From Panaeolus papilionaceus (lineage: Eukaryota > Basidiomycota > Agaricomycetes > Agaricales), in assembly GCA_015501605.1 (NCBI GenBank), contig JADNRZ010000004.1, forward strand, positions 806,001-870,000: a stretch of 64,000 nt of DNA, given 5' to 3'. The notes under the pieces were generated by a model. The model was not told where the DNA came from and ran no database searches. It saw only the letters and a list, made by a program, of their open reading frames with translations. Position 1 is the stretch's first letter. Each line of letters opens with the position of its first letter. The position numbers and the translations under genes are program-made. This document shows, piece by piece, positions 8,761-21,619 of this stretch.

Positions 8761-10014
8761 TTATGACTCGACAGTTGCAGTACTGGGCCCTGCTTCTGAA
8801 GGACCAGCAGTATTATTAGGTTGTTTTGGCTTGCTTCTGCCCCAGCGTACAGTGATGACAGAGTCGTCAATTTCTACACCATTCGCCCAGGCCTGAGCGG
8901 CTTTCTCGGCCACTGACCGTTCTTTGAAGTTGATAAACGCGCATCTTTCGGAATGGTCAGACTGATCTCATTCCCAGATGTAAGAAATTTAAAAAGCGAA
9001 CCTTGTTTTAGCAACATGCACGACTGACTTGAGGTCGGATGGTTGGATAGTGGGTAGAGACTTGAGTACGCAAGTGCGGATGCTAAGCTCCGTTGATGTT
9101 GTCGGTAATGCAGTTAGGAACAGGGACGTCTGGAAAATGGGGTAAACAACGGGCGGGGAAACATGCAGATTATGGAACTCACAATACTCGCATCTTCGGG
9201 AGCCTTCAGGCCCTGAGCATCTGCATGAGACGACATGATCTTACGGGCAACTGGATCATTGCGTCCATGGTATCTGTCTTGTAGATTCTGATGTGATAGC
9301 TCGTTGTTTTCGGGGATTTCATGTCGGTAAGGGCACTCTGTACCACGTTTGCACTCTCCTTTGGCGAAAAACGAACAGACGTGTGGTCTGTTGCGCTTGT
9401 AGTAAGGATCGGTCCTTGCAAGTTGCTTGAGCATCTCTTTCCCAGCAGATGCCGCGCGTCCTGTGTCTAGAGCAGATTTGTTGCCCTCGAGCTAAATGAC
9501 AGGTAAGAACGAACGAACAACGCTGTCTAAGGTCGTACAAGCACACCTTGCCCTCCATATTCTGAGCGTAATATTCTCGGTTGATATCACTGGTAGGGGC
9601 ATCATTCTGGTATCCTAGCGCAGTGTCTCGAACTTGGGTTGGAAGACCATATTCAAGGTCAAGCAGGCATGTTTGGCAGACATTCTTAATCTTGGCACAG
9701 GTTTGGCAAATGACAGTGGTTTTGTAACGCGCTCCTTTGCCAGGATTCCAACGAAACACGGTGAATGGACGTGCACATGTACCGCAAGACCTTCCGTATT
9801 CTTGTTTAGACTGCGGTGTTGATGCTCAGGTGGAAAATGTAACACAGAATTCATGATGGCTTACCATACGGATGTAAGGATTGTCGCCCAGGCCTGACAC
9901 ATTGGTTTAGAACCTGAATGGTATAAATGGTGGAGCATACGTACAGGTTTCACATAGAATCGGGAATTCGCTCTGTTCCCATCCTGCTTTGTTGATATCA
10001 GCTTTGGGCGGCAT
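8761..10014 (-). CDS. SLT11: Pre-mRNA-splicing factor SLT11/ECM2 (RBM22 family)
   Basis: Component of the NineTeen-related part of the active spliceosome that contacts U6 snRNA and the pre-mRNA. Six exons: 9945-10014, 9865-9893, 9547-9810, 9183-9491, 9002-9129 and 8761-8944, giving about 327 residues. The N-terminal zinc-binding region has paired Cys motifs ([22 protein letters not shown]). A CCCH zinc finger follows ([22 protein letters not shown]). The C-terminal RRM runs from SLFLTALP through [17 protein letters not shown] to TVRWGRS. The RRM core is rebuilt only after removing the 57-bp intron 8945-9001. The human protein is longer at its C-terminus; here it stops soon after the RRM. Divergently transcribed from MET8, 186 bp away. 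Confidence 0.93.
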
Positions 10015-10105
10015 TGTGTAAGTCAAGGTCTCTACGAAAGAATACTCAACCATCAGGCGAACTCCAGCACACTCATTTGCTGACTAATACAAACTAATCA
10101 TGTGA

Positions 10106-10120
10106 GCGTTACGGTAACGC
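10106..10120. promoter_or_regulatory. Palindrome in the SLT11-MET8 divergent promoter
   Basis: GCGTTAC and GTAACGC are perfect 7-bp arms around a single G. It is central to the 186-bp gap between two divergent start codons, so a dimeric transcription factor site is plausible. The factor is unknown. Confidence 0.4.
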
Positions 10121-10200
10121 CGGGCCGGTATGATTAATTATAGCCTACGACTTTTTCTGCCCATACCATCTGTCAGCATTTCTTACTCAATACAACCACC

Positions 10201-11040
10201 ATGGAAGACTCTGAAGAGATCAAGGCAATAGGCGGGGGTTCATTGCTTATAGCCTGGCAACTGAAGGGCAAACGTGTCCTCATAGTAGGCGGCGGTGAAG
10301 TCGCATCACAGCGTATCGAGTCAGTTCTGACGGCCGACGCACTCATCACACTTGTCGCTCCTTCATCAGGCCTGCATCCACGCACCAAGCACTTTATAAA
10401 CATCAGAGCTGACAGAATAACATATCACGATCGAGCATTCCAAGGCGAACAGGAATTGGACGATGCCGATATGGTCTTAACGGCTTTGGACGACAACGAC
10501 CTTTCTCGCCGCATCGTGCAGATGAGCAGACAGAGACACATCCCAGTCAACGCTGCCGATATTCCTGACCTCTGCGATTTCTACTTTGGAGCGCAAATTA
10601 GAGATGGGCCGTTACAAATTATGATTTCGACCAATGGAAACGGTCCTCGCATGGCCAGTTTAATCAGAACGAAATTGAAGGCCGGGCTCAGCGGTTTGGA
10701 GGGAGGCGCTATCACGAAGGTCGGAATTCTGAGGAACAAGCTGAAAGAACGCGCACCGGGGGTGGGTGGTCAGATTGGAAGGGAAAGAATGAAATGGATG
10801 ACAGGTTTGTGTAATGAGTGGTCATTGGAGGACTTTAGCGTTCTTGATGAAAAGGGCATGGAACGTCTTCTTGATGAAGGTTGGGAAGAGAGTCGGCAAG
10901 TACCCAAACCGGAAGAGCTGTATGCTGAAAGGGCCAAACCTCTCAATTTACCTGTGCTGCCACATACCCTTCCAGCGGCTATTGGGTTCGTGGTGGGAGC
11001 GGCAGTTGCATTCACCATGGCATGGTATCAAAAGAGATGA
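10201..11040 (+). CDS. MET8: Siroheme synthase MET8 (precorrin-2 dehydrogenase/ferrochelatase)
   Basis: Bifunctional enzyme that oxidises precorrin-2 to sirohydrochlorin with NAD+ and inserts iron, making siroheme for sulfite and nitrite reductases. Single exon of 279 codons, close to the yeast protein's 274; the ATG lies in a good context (ACCACCATGG). The NAD-binding Rossmann motif is at residues ~27-36 (VLIVGGGEVA). The catalytic Asp is expected in NAADIPDLCDF, followed by the STNGNGPRMA substrate loop and a helical C-terminal domain. The last ~25 residues add a hydrophobic stretch (AIGFVVGAAVAFTMAW) before YQKR, which looks like a tail anchor and is absent from yeast Met8. It lies 1.7 kb from a sulfur transporter. 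Confidence 0.93.
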   Translation: MEDSEEIKAIGGGSLLIAWQLKGKRVLIVGGGEVASQRIESVLTADALITLVAPSSGLHPRTKHFINIRADRITYHDRAFQGEQELDDADMVLTALDDNDLSRRIVQMSRQRHIPVNAADIPDLCDFYFGAQIRDGPLQIMISTNGNGPRMASLIRTKLKAGLSGLEGGAITKVGILRNKLKERAPGVGGQIGRERMKWMTGLCNEWSLEDFSVLDEKGMERLLDEGWEESRQVPKPEELYAERAKPLNLPVLPHTLPAAIGFVVGAAVAFTMAWYQKR

Positions 11041-11276
11041 ATATGCGCACAGAACGTACGCATTATATTTTTCATTGGCATCTGTACATAAGCTAACGCC
11101 TGCTGAATCAACCATAGGTAAAGTCAATCACGCGTCAAAGGTGTTGTGAAATAGCCTTGACCCGTTGCGCACTGATGTCGATGTCCTGCACTCGGATGGA
11201 TGGTTCCATATACTATCCAACTGACATGAAAGCAATGCCCAGAGGGGGGCGGATGTGGAAAGGGTGTCGTTCGCGT

Positions 11277-12755
11277 TCAAGCTAATGTCCTATTCGCGTT
11301 GACGTATCCTGTACCGTAGCACGAGTAAAGAAGCTGCGAGCAATTTGGATCTGACGTGTCTGCAGACACAATTTTGAACGAAGTTGCGAAAAATGCTTGT
11401 ATATCCCGGAGAAATTGAATTCTAATCGCAGATATTAGCAACTTTTTTTTTTGATGCTGACAAGCGGGTACTTACGTGCGTGGTGTGGGTTCACTCATTC
11501 GACATCGACCAACATCCTCACTTCCAAGGACCATCATCAGGAGAACAAGGGTCTGATGCTTTTGATCGACACATCCTCCTCTCTCTATCTCGCTTAGTAG
11601 TGCCTTCGTCGCTTTCAGCGCAATATCTTCAGGTGCAACACCAGGCTCTGAAAGGGCTTCTGCACAATGAATAGCTGATGTTGTGGATTCCGCGAGCAAA
11701 GTGAGAGCATAACCAGGGGATCTGAATAGAAGGGACATTAACCCAGATAAACGACGGAAAATGGGACAGGGCTTACTTTCCACTTTCCTCGCCTTTATAC
11801 ACGTCCGAATACAGATAAATATCAGGGATATAACGATTCAGTATTGATCTTGACGCCTCAATCATACGGTTGGAAAACTGTGGATTTACGCGGACTGCAT
11901 GCCTGTCAAAGGATGTTCATCAAAAACATACACATTAAGAAGAGGAAAACGGACATACGCAATGCCTCTTATCCTTTTGACTTTCCCAGGTTCAACGAAG
12001 TTCAATGTCTTGACTTGCTTCACAATTGGGCAGAGAAATTGCACTTCTCCACCTCCCAGCGGAGGTGAACCTCGCTTTTTTATCTCGAGAGAAATAAGCA
12101 AACAATGAAAGAATGAAGCAACGTCCACGTACTCGCAGTTCTAGTCCATCCGAAACGCCGAATAACTGCAGATGAGGGAGAGTAACTGTTCGAATGATAT
12201 CTGCCTATCGAGAGCATCATGTCAGAAATTTGAATTGCAGAGTAATGACGGCCTGCTGACTGAAAGATCGTTCTCGTCGCTCGTCACGCCTTTTAGTGTT
12301 AATTGCATTGGCTTCTTGGAGAATGGTGCTAGTTTGATAATGGGCTCAAGGAAATATCCCATTGATCTCGACAGAGGGCACTCATGCTGAATTGGACCCC
12401 CAGTGATAACTCCAGGTTTGAGAAGTATTGCAGTACCTTGAAAACACCATAAGGCTTAATAGAAGTATAATCGAATTACAGAATACTTACCAGTAACTGA
12501 TATGTCGATAATTGTACCATTTGTGACTTTTTCCAGCAGTCTCAGCAAGCTGACCTCATAGTCTATTGAAATTTACCAATGAAAATTATGTCGATGAGCT
12601 TGAGAAGCGAATAATGTACCTCTCAGACCTGGATTTTTGTCGTGTGAGCGTATTTTATCTATTCGGACAGGCTTTCCGCTGAGTATCGAGAGTACTAGAC
12701 GGTCTCTTAGGTATTGATGACCATGAAAGTGGACAAGAGATGGAGGTTGAGCCAT
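11277..12755 (-). CDS. RCL1: RNA 3'-phosphate cyclase-like protein RCL1
   Basis: Nucleolar factor of the small-subunit processome needed for early 18S rRNA processing (cleavage at A2). I join eight exons with seven introns of about 50-85 bp. Motifs in order: FHGHQYLRDRLVLSILSGKPVRIDKIRS at the start, VTGTAILLKPG, GGPIQHECPLSRS, LTLKGVTSDE, PLGGGEVQFLCPIVKQVKTLNF, RIRGIAHAVRVNPQF and SPGYALTLLAE. The C-terminus CVDQKHQTLVLL and GSEDVGRC continues over a final intron into IQFLRDIQAFF and ends YGTGYVNANRTLA. As in other Rcl1 proteins the catalytic histidine of true cyclases is not evident. It is divergent from UBA3 (164 bp). Confidence 0.93.
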
Positions 12756-12919
12756 TGAAGAATGATTAATAGAGACCCCGGAATCGGAGATTGAGAGTTA
12801 GAGGAAGGACCCCGTGACCTGTGATTGAGCGTGTAGACTCTCACAGCCACAAACCCCTCATTAACAATCATAATGACTCTGTCCACTCATCCCTTCACCC
12901 ATCATCTACAACTTGCAAT

Positions 12920-14589
12920 ATGGCTACAGACACTCGATCACAATCTGCAGACTGGCCAGGTCGTTATTTTCACATTGATCAGGTTTTAAATACTCCAGGT
13001 CCACGTACTGACGAGAGTTTCCTTGCGGGAGATGGGGTATGTACTTAGAACGCGTTTGATCTCTTGTCGATGCGCGTTAAATGTGTTTACGTTCAGGTGA
13101 AAGATTTCTTAAGAAACCAAGCCAAAATTCTTGTTATCGGTGCTGGTGGACTAGGTTGTGAGATCTTAGCCAACCTAGCTTTGACGGGATTCAAAGATAT
13201 CCACGTTATCGACATGGACACGATCGATATTAGCAACCTCAATCGTCAATTTCTCTTCAGGTTTGACCGTAATCTGCTGCTTTAACCCGTCTTATATTCT
13301 GATGTACGCTTAAGGCCCAAGGATGTGGGCAAATCGAAAGCAATTGTCGCCGCCGAGTTCATTATGAACCGTGTACCAGGTGTCAAGGTCACCCCGTCAG
13401 TTCATTCATTTCATTGCCATTTATACACTCATCAACATTATCAACAGATACTTCGGAAAGATTCAAGATAAGGACGATGCTTATTACATGCAGTTTAATC
13501 TCGTGATTTGTGGTCTCGATTCCGTCGAAGCAAGACGCTGGATGAATGCCACCCTAGTCAATCTTGTCGACCCAGACGAACCAGAGTCCTTGAAGCCCAT
13601 GATCGATGGTGGAACAGAGGGTAATTTTGCTCAAATACTCCATAGAAAAACCTGTCTTGATCATTCTTGTTTTGGAAGGTTTCAAGGGTCAAGCGCGGGT
13701 CATTCTCCCCACAATCACCTCCTGCTACGAGTGCTCATTGGACATGCTAAACAAGCAAACTGCGTTCCCCATCTGCACTATTGCCAACACTCCCCGCCTA
13801 CCAGAGCACTGCATCGAGTGGGCTTCAGTTTTGGAATGGCCTCGTGTACGCGGTGGTAAGATATCAGTTTCTCAATCGCTCATAATGTTAGCTCACGTTT
13901 TGATAGACCTCAAGCTCGACACCGATGACCCAGAGCACATCGGCTGGCTGTACAAGATTGCGTTGGCACGAGCCAATGAATTCAAAATCGAAGGTGTTAC
14001 GTGGTCATTGACGCAGGGTGTTGTAAAGAACATTATCCCAGCCATCGCATCCACGAACGCTGTCATCGCGGGTTAGTTGCATCATACTCCTTTGTGCCTT
14101 GAATCCTTCTCAAATCAAAAAACAGCTGCTTGCTGCAATGAAGCATTCAAGATTGCGACTAGCTCCGCCGCCTACCTTAACAACTACTTCATGCTTATTG
14201 GGACTGATGGTGTTTATTCTTACACATTCGAGCACGAGAAACGCGAAGACTGTCCCGTATGTGGAGGAGAGGCTTTGGAAATGACGCTGAAACCAGAAAC
14301 AACTGTCGAGGAGTTGATTGAAATTCTGGTGGAGAAGCAGGATATGTAAGTCGCGTTTTGTTCACAGACGACATCAAATATAATAACCGTTTACAGTCAA
14401 ATCAAGAAACCGTCCTTGTCAACGCCAACGAAGCAAATCTATTTCCAGGCCCCACCTCAGCTGGAACAGGCGACTCGACTTAACTTGGAGAAGAAGGTAT
14501 CCGAGCTGGTTCCTGCTGGCGGTGAGGTCACAGTTACAGCTACAACCCTGCCATTCAGTCTCTCTCTTCGCATTTCCTACTCAGGGTAA
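12920..14589 (+). CDS. UBA3: NEDD8-activating enzyme E1 catalytic subunit UBA3
   Basis: Catalytic half of the heterodimeric E1 (with ULA1/APPBP1) that adenylates NEDD8/Rub1 and forms the thioester for cullin neddylation. Conserved parts across about eight exons: nucleotide-binding [56 protein letters not shown], zinc-binding Cys in CYECSLD and CPVCGG, and the active-site Cys in [21 protein letters not shown]-terminal ubiquitin-fold domain starts around [13 protein letters not shown]. The ATG at 12920 is preferred over the in-frame ATG at 12821 because conserved residues begin soon after it. The exon at 13590-13850 includes an intron inside the GGTEG segment. It ends 126 bp from the convergent NPR2 stop. 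Confidence 0.93.
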
Positions 14590-14714
14590 AACTTTGAACA
14601 TTGTATAACTTGTTGCATCTGCTTTGGTATTGCTATCACATTAATATTTAACTTAAAAACACGTTGAATCCATACAAAACACATTTAACTCGAATTTCGA
14701 GTCACCCCAATTCA

Positions 14715-17034
14715 TTATCGACAGATTATGGATATACGACCATAATCACCATCACCGTGACCACCTCCAATCATGGACAACCATTGCTCCAGTAGCGGCC
14801 ATGCAGCCTCAAATTTGACACCAAGTTCATCTGTATGATGGTCGCCATCCAGCAAGGATATCAGCTCAGGTGGGACGGTCGGTTGGCTTGTCTGTGACAA
14901 ATACAAATGGCCGAGCTGAGCCGACGATGGCGACCTGGATGGTCTTCCTGCCCGAGAAGGTGTGAGGTTTGCCTTGGGTACCACAGGAGATGGTGGGGGT
15001 ACGATTGGGGTAATGAGGGAATGTCGTCTGCCTTCAGGCCGCGTAGAATGGACGGGCTTCGTCAGACTGCTTTGGTGCGTGGTCTTAGATATAGGTGCAT
15101 CAGGTGAATAGATGCCAATAGTCGTTGTAGAGCCTGTGGAAGATTGAGAGGTATCTTGGAAACGAATCCAAGAATTCCGAGGACTGGAAAGTGTTGTTGA
15201 GCCCGATCTCTGCAAATCGCGACTGCGCAACTGTTCTAAAACTCGCTCAGCAGCACTAGCCCTTCGAGCTCGTTGAGAGGCGGAGTTGTTGGATAATGCT
15301 GGAGGAAGAGGCGATTCTGGCACCTTGAGCTGCATTGTGTCGAGCATGGCTGGCTGGAAGATCATCGAGGGCTGCTTATTTAACCTAGCCGATAGTTGTA
15401 TAGGGATGATATCTGTGGGCCCGATTTCGGAGAGACTTGCACCTCTTGCTCGAACATGGGCATGAGCTGCGGCTGCGGCTGAGTCCATGGGGTTTTGGGC
15501 CTGTAATTGTAGCTGGTCAGATATGGTGTTGGAAGAGTCTGGTGGGGTGTATATCGGATATCGATGAACCCGTCGAAGGAATCCCTACATTGTAACTGTT
15601 AGAACAGACGATAATAATACAGAAATGCATGAATTACTTTTATAACTCCAAAACTTGTAAATCGCCTTACATCGATTCCCATAGCTTCGACGTCGTAAGC
15701 CTTCATCCATTCGTAGACGGTCTTTCCAGGCTTAAGTCTGGAATAGAGATGTAGTAACTTGGGCCAGTCTGGAATACTTCTCCCTGATGCATATAAACCT
15801 CATCAGCGATGATTCAAAAAGAGTATTGAAGAGGAATTTACCTGGTTTGGTGACATAGGGTCCGCATTCCGTTTTGACATGACTTTCGTCTGCCAGCCAC
15901 TGAATGCTCTTGCGAAGAGTGTACATGTTGGAATACTGGAATATATCTATCGTCATGATAACTTGATAGTATCTGAGAGACATCAAAACAATGCCGCATG
16001 GACAGACAGATAATTGCTTACAATAGGTGGCATATGGCGGAGCGTGTTAGGGCAATGTCGACGTCCGCTAAGTGAGCGATACGACTAACGTGATTTACCC
16101 CGTTAATGTGTTTGCAGACCTTGGGCAAAGGTGAGGAGATAGAAACAATGCAGAAGTATTCGCCTTCCTACCTTCCTCATAGTAAGATCCCAATTGTCCT
16201 CGATTCTTTTTGTCAGATTTATCAAGGCCAATGGAACCATCCAATCTTTGACGGCGGGAGGATTTGGGTAGAACGGAAAGATCTTCAGTTCAATGGAATT
16301 GAATTGATCTATTGCAATAGATGTTTCCGAGTATGAATTGAGATCTTCGTAGAGCTGCTCGAGGACCGCGTGCACCAGAGGAGATGTTTGTATCGACGAC
16401 AGGAAATTCGATTCTTCCTATGATGCAAGAGTCAATGTCATGATTATTTACTAGGGGCAAAACCAACCTCACAAGACTTCAAGACACGACTGATTTTGCG
16501 AACTATTGGTTCGTAGCAGCTCAAGTCCGCTTCCCTGTTGAAGACAAAGCAGAGGTTATAACGAAAATAGTTTCTGTCGTAATTGCCTGTAAGCTCGACA
16601 GGAAATCCAATGATTCTATGTTTTCTTGTCGTGCACGTAACCAACCTGCCACAGAGTGCAGAAGGCGGTATGATATACATCGATATATCATTGAAGTTGA
16701 ACAAAGTGCGTTGTGCAGAAACCAAGCGTTTCTGTCCATCACTGGCAGAGGTAAGTTGGCGGCCTCCAACTCTGAAGAAGTCAGTTGGAGATGCGAGTGA
16801 AGTACTTGAATTTCTTGATGTCAGACCATTTAAATATGAAGGTGATGTTATTATTGGAGTTGTAGAGGGTGTTTCTGAGGTGGGAGTTGGAGGAATAGAG
16901 GCCGCAGTCTCGTTGGAAGGACCAGCTATGAGGCCTTCTGGAACTTGGTAGAGAATCTTTGGCCCTTGCTTGAGGTCGAAGACAGCGTAAAAGACTGACT
17001 GAATACGAGGAAGGAAAGAGTCCCCGTCCGACAT
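14715..17034 (-). CDS. NPR2: Nitrogen permease regulator 2 (NPR2/NPRL2), GATOR1/SEACIT subunit
   Basis: Npr2 with Npr3 and Iml1 forms the GATOR1/SEACIT GAP that switches off TORC1 when amino acids are scarce. The start MSDGDSFLPRIQSVFYAVFDLKQGPKILYQVPEG is the conserved longin-like opening. It is followed by FNFNDISMYIIPPSALCGRLVTC, HRIIGFPVEL and NYDRNYFRYNLCFVF, which are very characteristic. The middle exons encode LEQLYEDLNSYSETSIAID and the DWMVPLAL and WDLTM segments. Residues ~35-80 form a Ser/Thr/Pro insertion. The last exon is a long, mostly disordered Ser/Pro/Arg tail (15488-14715) ending in a helical part (FEAAWPLLEQWLSMIGG). Several introns of ~50-90 bp. Divergent from OGG1, 127 bp between ATGs. 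Confidence 0.92.
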
Positions 17035-17161
17035 TATTGTAAAGTGACAAGAGAGACCGTAGAATTATGAGCTGAGCATTATTTGACGGTGATGGTGATA
17101 TGTGGTTAAAGCTCAAGCGACAGGGGTTAGTCACGTCTCTTTTTCTTTCTTTCAAACAACC

Positions 17162-18631
17162 ATGTCAAAAATTCCTGGTTTTAAAAGTCTTCCACTACCT
17201 CTCGCTCAATTATCTCTGGTAGCAGTTTTAAAATGCGGACAGTCCTTTCGTTGGTCAATTCTGACTTCATCCAATGCCACTAACAATGCGTCAACACCAG
17301 AAGAGTCCCACTTGGACGTGGAATATCGTTTTTGCCTCAAAGACCGTGTTGTTTGCCTCCGGCAGTCATCAGACACTCTGTTCTATCGTTCCGTATTTCC
17401 AGACCCACAACCATCTTCGAAAGCGTTACAAACCCAGCGCGAAGCTGAGACCCTTCAATGGCTTAATGACTATTTCCAATTGAACATTGACCTCGTTCGG
17501 TTGTACAAGCAATGGGCAGCACAGGACAAAGTATTTGCAGGATTTCAAGACAGGTTCGGAGGCATTCGCATCCTTCGACAAGACCCTTGGGAGAATTTGG
17601 TGTCGTGAGTCTGTCGATCTTTATTGACGTGCAATTAATGATTCAACAACGCCATTATGACTGTAGTTTTATATGTTCTTCGAATAACAACATATCTCGG
17701 ATTACAAAAATGGTGCAGAACCTTTGTCTTCATTATTCACAGCCTCTACTATCCCTCCCTCATCCATTCTCTCCCAATGAAACTCTGGCGTACCATTCTT
17801 TCCCTATACCCTCGGCACTGGCTGGATCTGGCGTTGGTTTACACCTCCGTACACTAGGTTTTGGGTATCGCGCAGATTATATCCATCGTACCGCCAAGAT
17901 GCTGGTCGAAACTCATGGTGTTGGCACCTCTGCTTCTCCCTTTGGTACACAAGAAGCACCCGAAATTTGGCTTGAACGGCTTCGAAAGAAAACAACCGAG
18001 GAAGCTCGAGAGGAGCTTTTAAAGTTCATTGGTGTTGGAAGGAAAGTCGCCGACTGCATATTGCTCATGAGCCTCGACAAAGTAAGTGCCCTCGTTCGCT
18101 CCTATTATTACTTTTTACCCTGACACACATTCAGCGCGAAGTCGTCCCAGTGGACACCCACGTTCATCAGATTGCATTGAAGCATTACGGTTTGAAATCC
18201 TCTGGCAAAGGGAAGACTACCATGACCCCGAAGCTTTATGAAGAGGTTCACTCCAAGTTCTTTACAATTTGGGGGGATTATGCAGGTTGGGCTCATACGG
18301 TATGTCGCTCGTCCATTCAATATTTTAATCGGAGCTGACTGTATTCCAGGTCCTATTTACTGCAGATTTAAAATCATTCTCCGACTATGGTCTACCTGCC
18401 AGTGCATCACCCAGCCCTGTCAAGGCCGTCCAAGCTCGGAAAGGGAAATCCAAACCCTCTACGCCGCTCCCTAATACACCTACTTTGAAGAGAAAGGTGT
18501 CTTCGGATGTCGAGGACTCTGTGGATGATCTACCCTCTTTTCAGTCACCAAGCATTTCCAGTTTATGTGAGCAAACAACTGACAGCTTAACACTGGTCGA
18601 ACGAGTCAAAAGAAGAAGAACCGTGCGATAG
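17162..18631 (+). CDS. OGG1: 8-oxoguanine DNA glycosylase/AP lyase OGG1
   Basis: Base-excision repair enzyme removing 8-oxoG opposite C, then nicking the abasic site. Four exons: 17162-17604, 17667-18081, 18135-18299 and 18350-18631. The N-terminal domain includes LKCGQSFRW. Exon 2 has SSNNNISRITKMVQNLC and the helix-hairpin-helix FIGVGRKVADCILLMSLDK, whose Lys (GVGRK) is the Schiff-base nucleophile. Exon 3 gives VPVDTHVHQIA with the catalytic Asp. The C-terminal ~70 residues after TADLKSFSDY are a basic, Ser/Pro-rich tail ending in KRRRTVR, probably a nuclear localisation signal. Confidence 0.94.
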
Positions 18632-19000
18632 CTGCACGCTCCTGTCGTCTACTCTGCAAATCGTCGAAGCCAACCCAGCTTGGTACTGCTTTTTGGTTTC
18701 CTCGTCTTGGGTGCTTCTAACATACACTAATATGAATGTTACCTGACCTGGCCTGTTTTATTTCTTCTCAGTTTATGACCTTGATATGTCTTACAAAAGG
18801 AGCTTTATTAGTTACTCATACCATACTTTAGGTCTATTTATAATTTATTTAATCATATATACCTATTAATACTTAACTGTTTCAACATGAACTACTGATT
18901 GAAATTTCGGAGGGAAGCCCCTAATTAGGGTCGGCAAGCGCCGAATGGCGTTTATGATTGATTCCAAGCATGGATAGACTCTAATTCTAAACCAACTATC
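18632..19000. other. Intergenic OGG1-TAP42
   Basis: 369 bp, AT-rich in the middle (18780-18890). It holds the OGG1 3' flank and the TAP42 promoter. I see no ORF, RNA gene or repeat. Confidence 0.6.
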
Positions 19001-20463
19001 ATGTCAGACGAATCTCTTACCCTCTCTGCGCTTTATGAATGCGTTCTTAAGACTGCTTCAAAGATTAACAACTTACCTACGATAGAGGATCACACACAAG
19101 TTCATATCTAACTTCTCTAATTATTCTAAATCTAAGCTGAGACGACTTGAATTACAGGATTTGGTCGCGGAATGCCTCAGAAACTTGCAAGATCTTTTTA
19201 TGCGCGTCGTCAATCTCGGGATATTCAGCCCAAATGAAACCCTTGAGGATGTATCCACGCGCGATCTCATTTATCTCAGCGCTCCCTACGTATATTCTGA
19301 GGTCCAGGGAAGGGTGAAAACGATAGACAGACTCAGCCGGTTGCAATCGCTGGTTGAAGCCCAGGTATGCATCTCCTTCTTTCATATAATCACATACGAG
19401 CCGAGGTCAACTGAATTAGGACACTTAGAAATACGTGAATACATTCATAGATCTACTACACAGGTACCAAGTTATTCCTGGAGAGGAAATGGCATTGTAC
19501 GACAAGAAAACAGCAACGGTTGCAGATTTTGCGAAGAGGAGAGAGCTCAAGATTAACCAGTTCAAAAAGGAGAAGGAGCTCAGGGCAAGGATAGAGGTGC
19601 GCGTACTCTACAAATTATTATGCAATAGATCTTGACTCGAAGAGTCTAGAAAATACGCAAGGATCGGGGGCAAAAGGCTGCTGATGATGATGAGACACCC
19701 AACGATTTTGATCTTATTGCGTCTCTTCTGAACACTGAAACAACGAAGGATGAAGATGACGACCCATTCTCAGAAGCAGAAGAGGCTCTCAGAGAAGCAA
19801 TCCTAATCATCCTTCGGCTCAATTATGCACATGCCTGTACGCAACAGCAGAGTATGGAACAGGAGATTACGCTGCTTCGGAATGCGCCTCCAGAACCAGA
19901 ACATAGTCCTCCCAAAGAAGACGCTCGAGAGAAGAAGAAACAAGCTGAACGAGACGACTGGAGATTGGATATCCCTGTTGCTGGAGGGCCGGATGGAAAG
20001 GGGCCTCTGATGGACTCGGCTGGAAGGGTATGTACTCGAAGTTGCATACATCCCCAAGTTCTGACAATAAACTGCAGCCGCTTCGACCTTTCACAATCTT
20101 GCCTTCTGATGCTGGCGAGAGAGCACGACTTCAAGCTGAAGTGTTTGGGCCGGATTACCGTCTACCCACTATGTCAGTCGACGAATACCTAGAAATCGAG
20201 CGGCAACGGGGTAACATTATAACAGGGGGAGGGTATGTTTTTAAGATGTTGCTAGAAACACAGTGCGATGCTGAAACAGCATATTCAGACCCGCTTCAGA
20301 AGCTGCTCCGACATCAAAAGAACAACTCGCAATGGATGCCGAAATGGATGGAACAGTACAAGGAGAGTTGAAGGCAGAGGAAAAACGACAAAAAGATGAG
20401 AATTGGGCACAATTTACGGATGCTAATCCTCGAGGAGCAGGTAACACCATGAACAGGGGTTGA
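19001..20463 (+). CDS. TAP42: TAP42/IGBP1-like regulator of PP2A catalytic subunits
   Basis: Tap42 binds PP2A-type phosphatase catalytic subunits and links them to TORC1. Six exons: 19001-19099, 19158-19364, 19429-19596, 19650-20027, 20078-20232 and 20289-20463. The TAP42 fold shows in STRDLIYLSAPYVYSEV, then KYVNTFIDLLHRYQVIP and RELKINQFKKEKELRARIE. A long acidic/charged linker follows. The C-terminal signature is LPTMSVDEYLEIERQRGNI and ENWAQFTDANPRGAGNTMNRG, close to the family's usual ending. The helical first half is the phosphatase-binding part in yeast. NPR2 and a PP2A B56 subunit are encoded within 13 kb. Confidence 0.93.
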
Positions 20464-20691
20464 GCGCGATTCAAGATAAATACATTTTGTGAGTTGACCA
20501 CAAATAGAATCAAAGACGAGGATGGATTGAATCGGCGTAAAGCTGTGCCATACTGCGGGCTATGAAAAATCGGCATACGGCTCTAGTCTGCGCAGCTTGA
20601 TAAGGCATATACAGCGGAAACCTCCAGGAAAATAAATAAAAGTCGTAGAAATGCTGAACAGATCAAGGTATGGATGGAGACTATAACTTGA

Positions 20692-21619
<928 letters not shown>

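Noticed and set aside
12821..12919. Upstream in-frame ATG for UBA3
   Set aside because: Adds 33 residues of Ser/His-rich leader that family members lack; 12920 is better supported.
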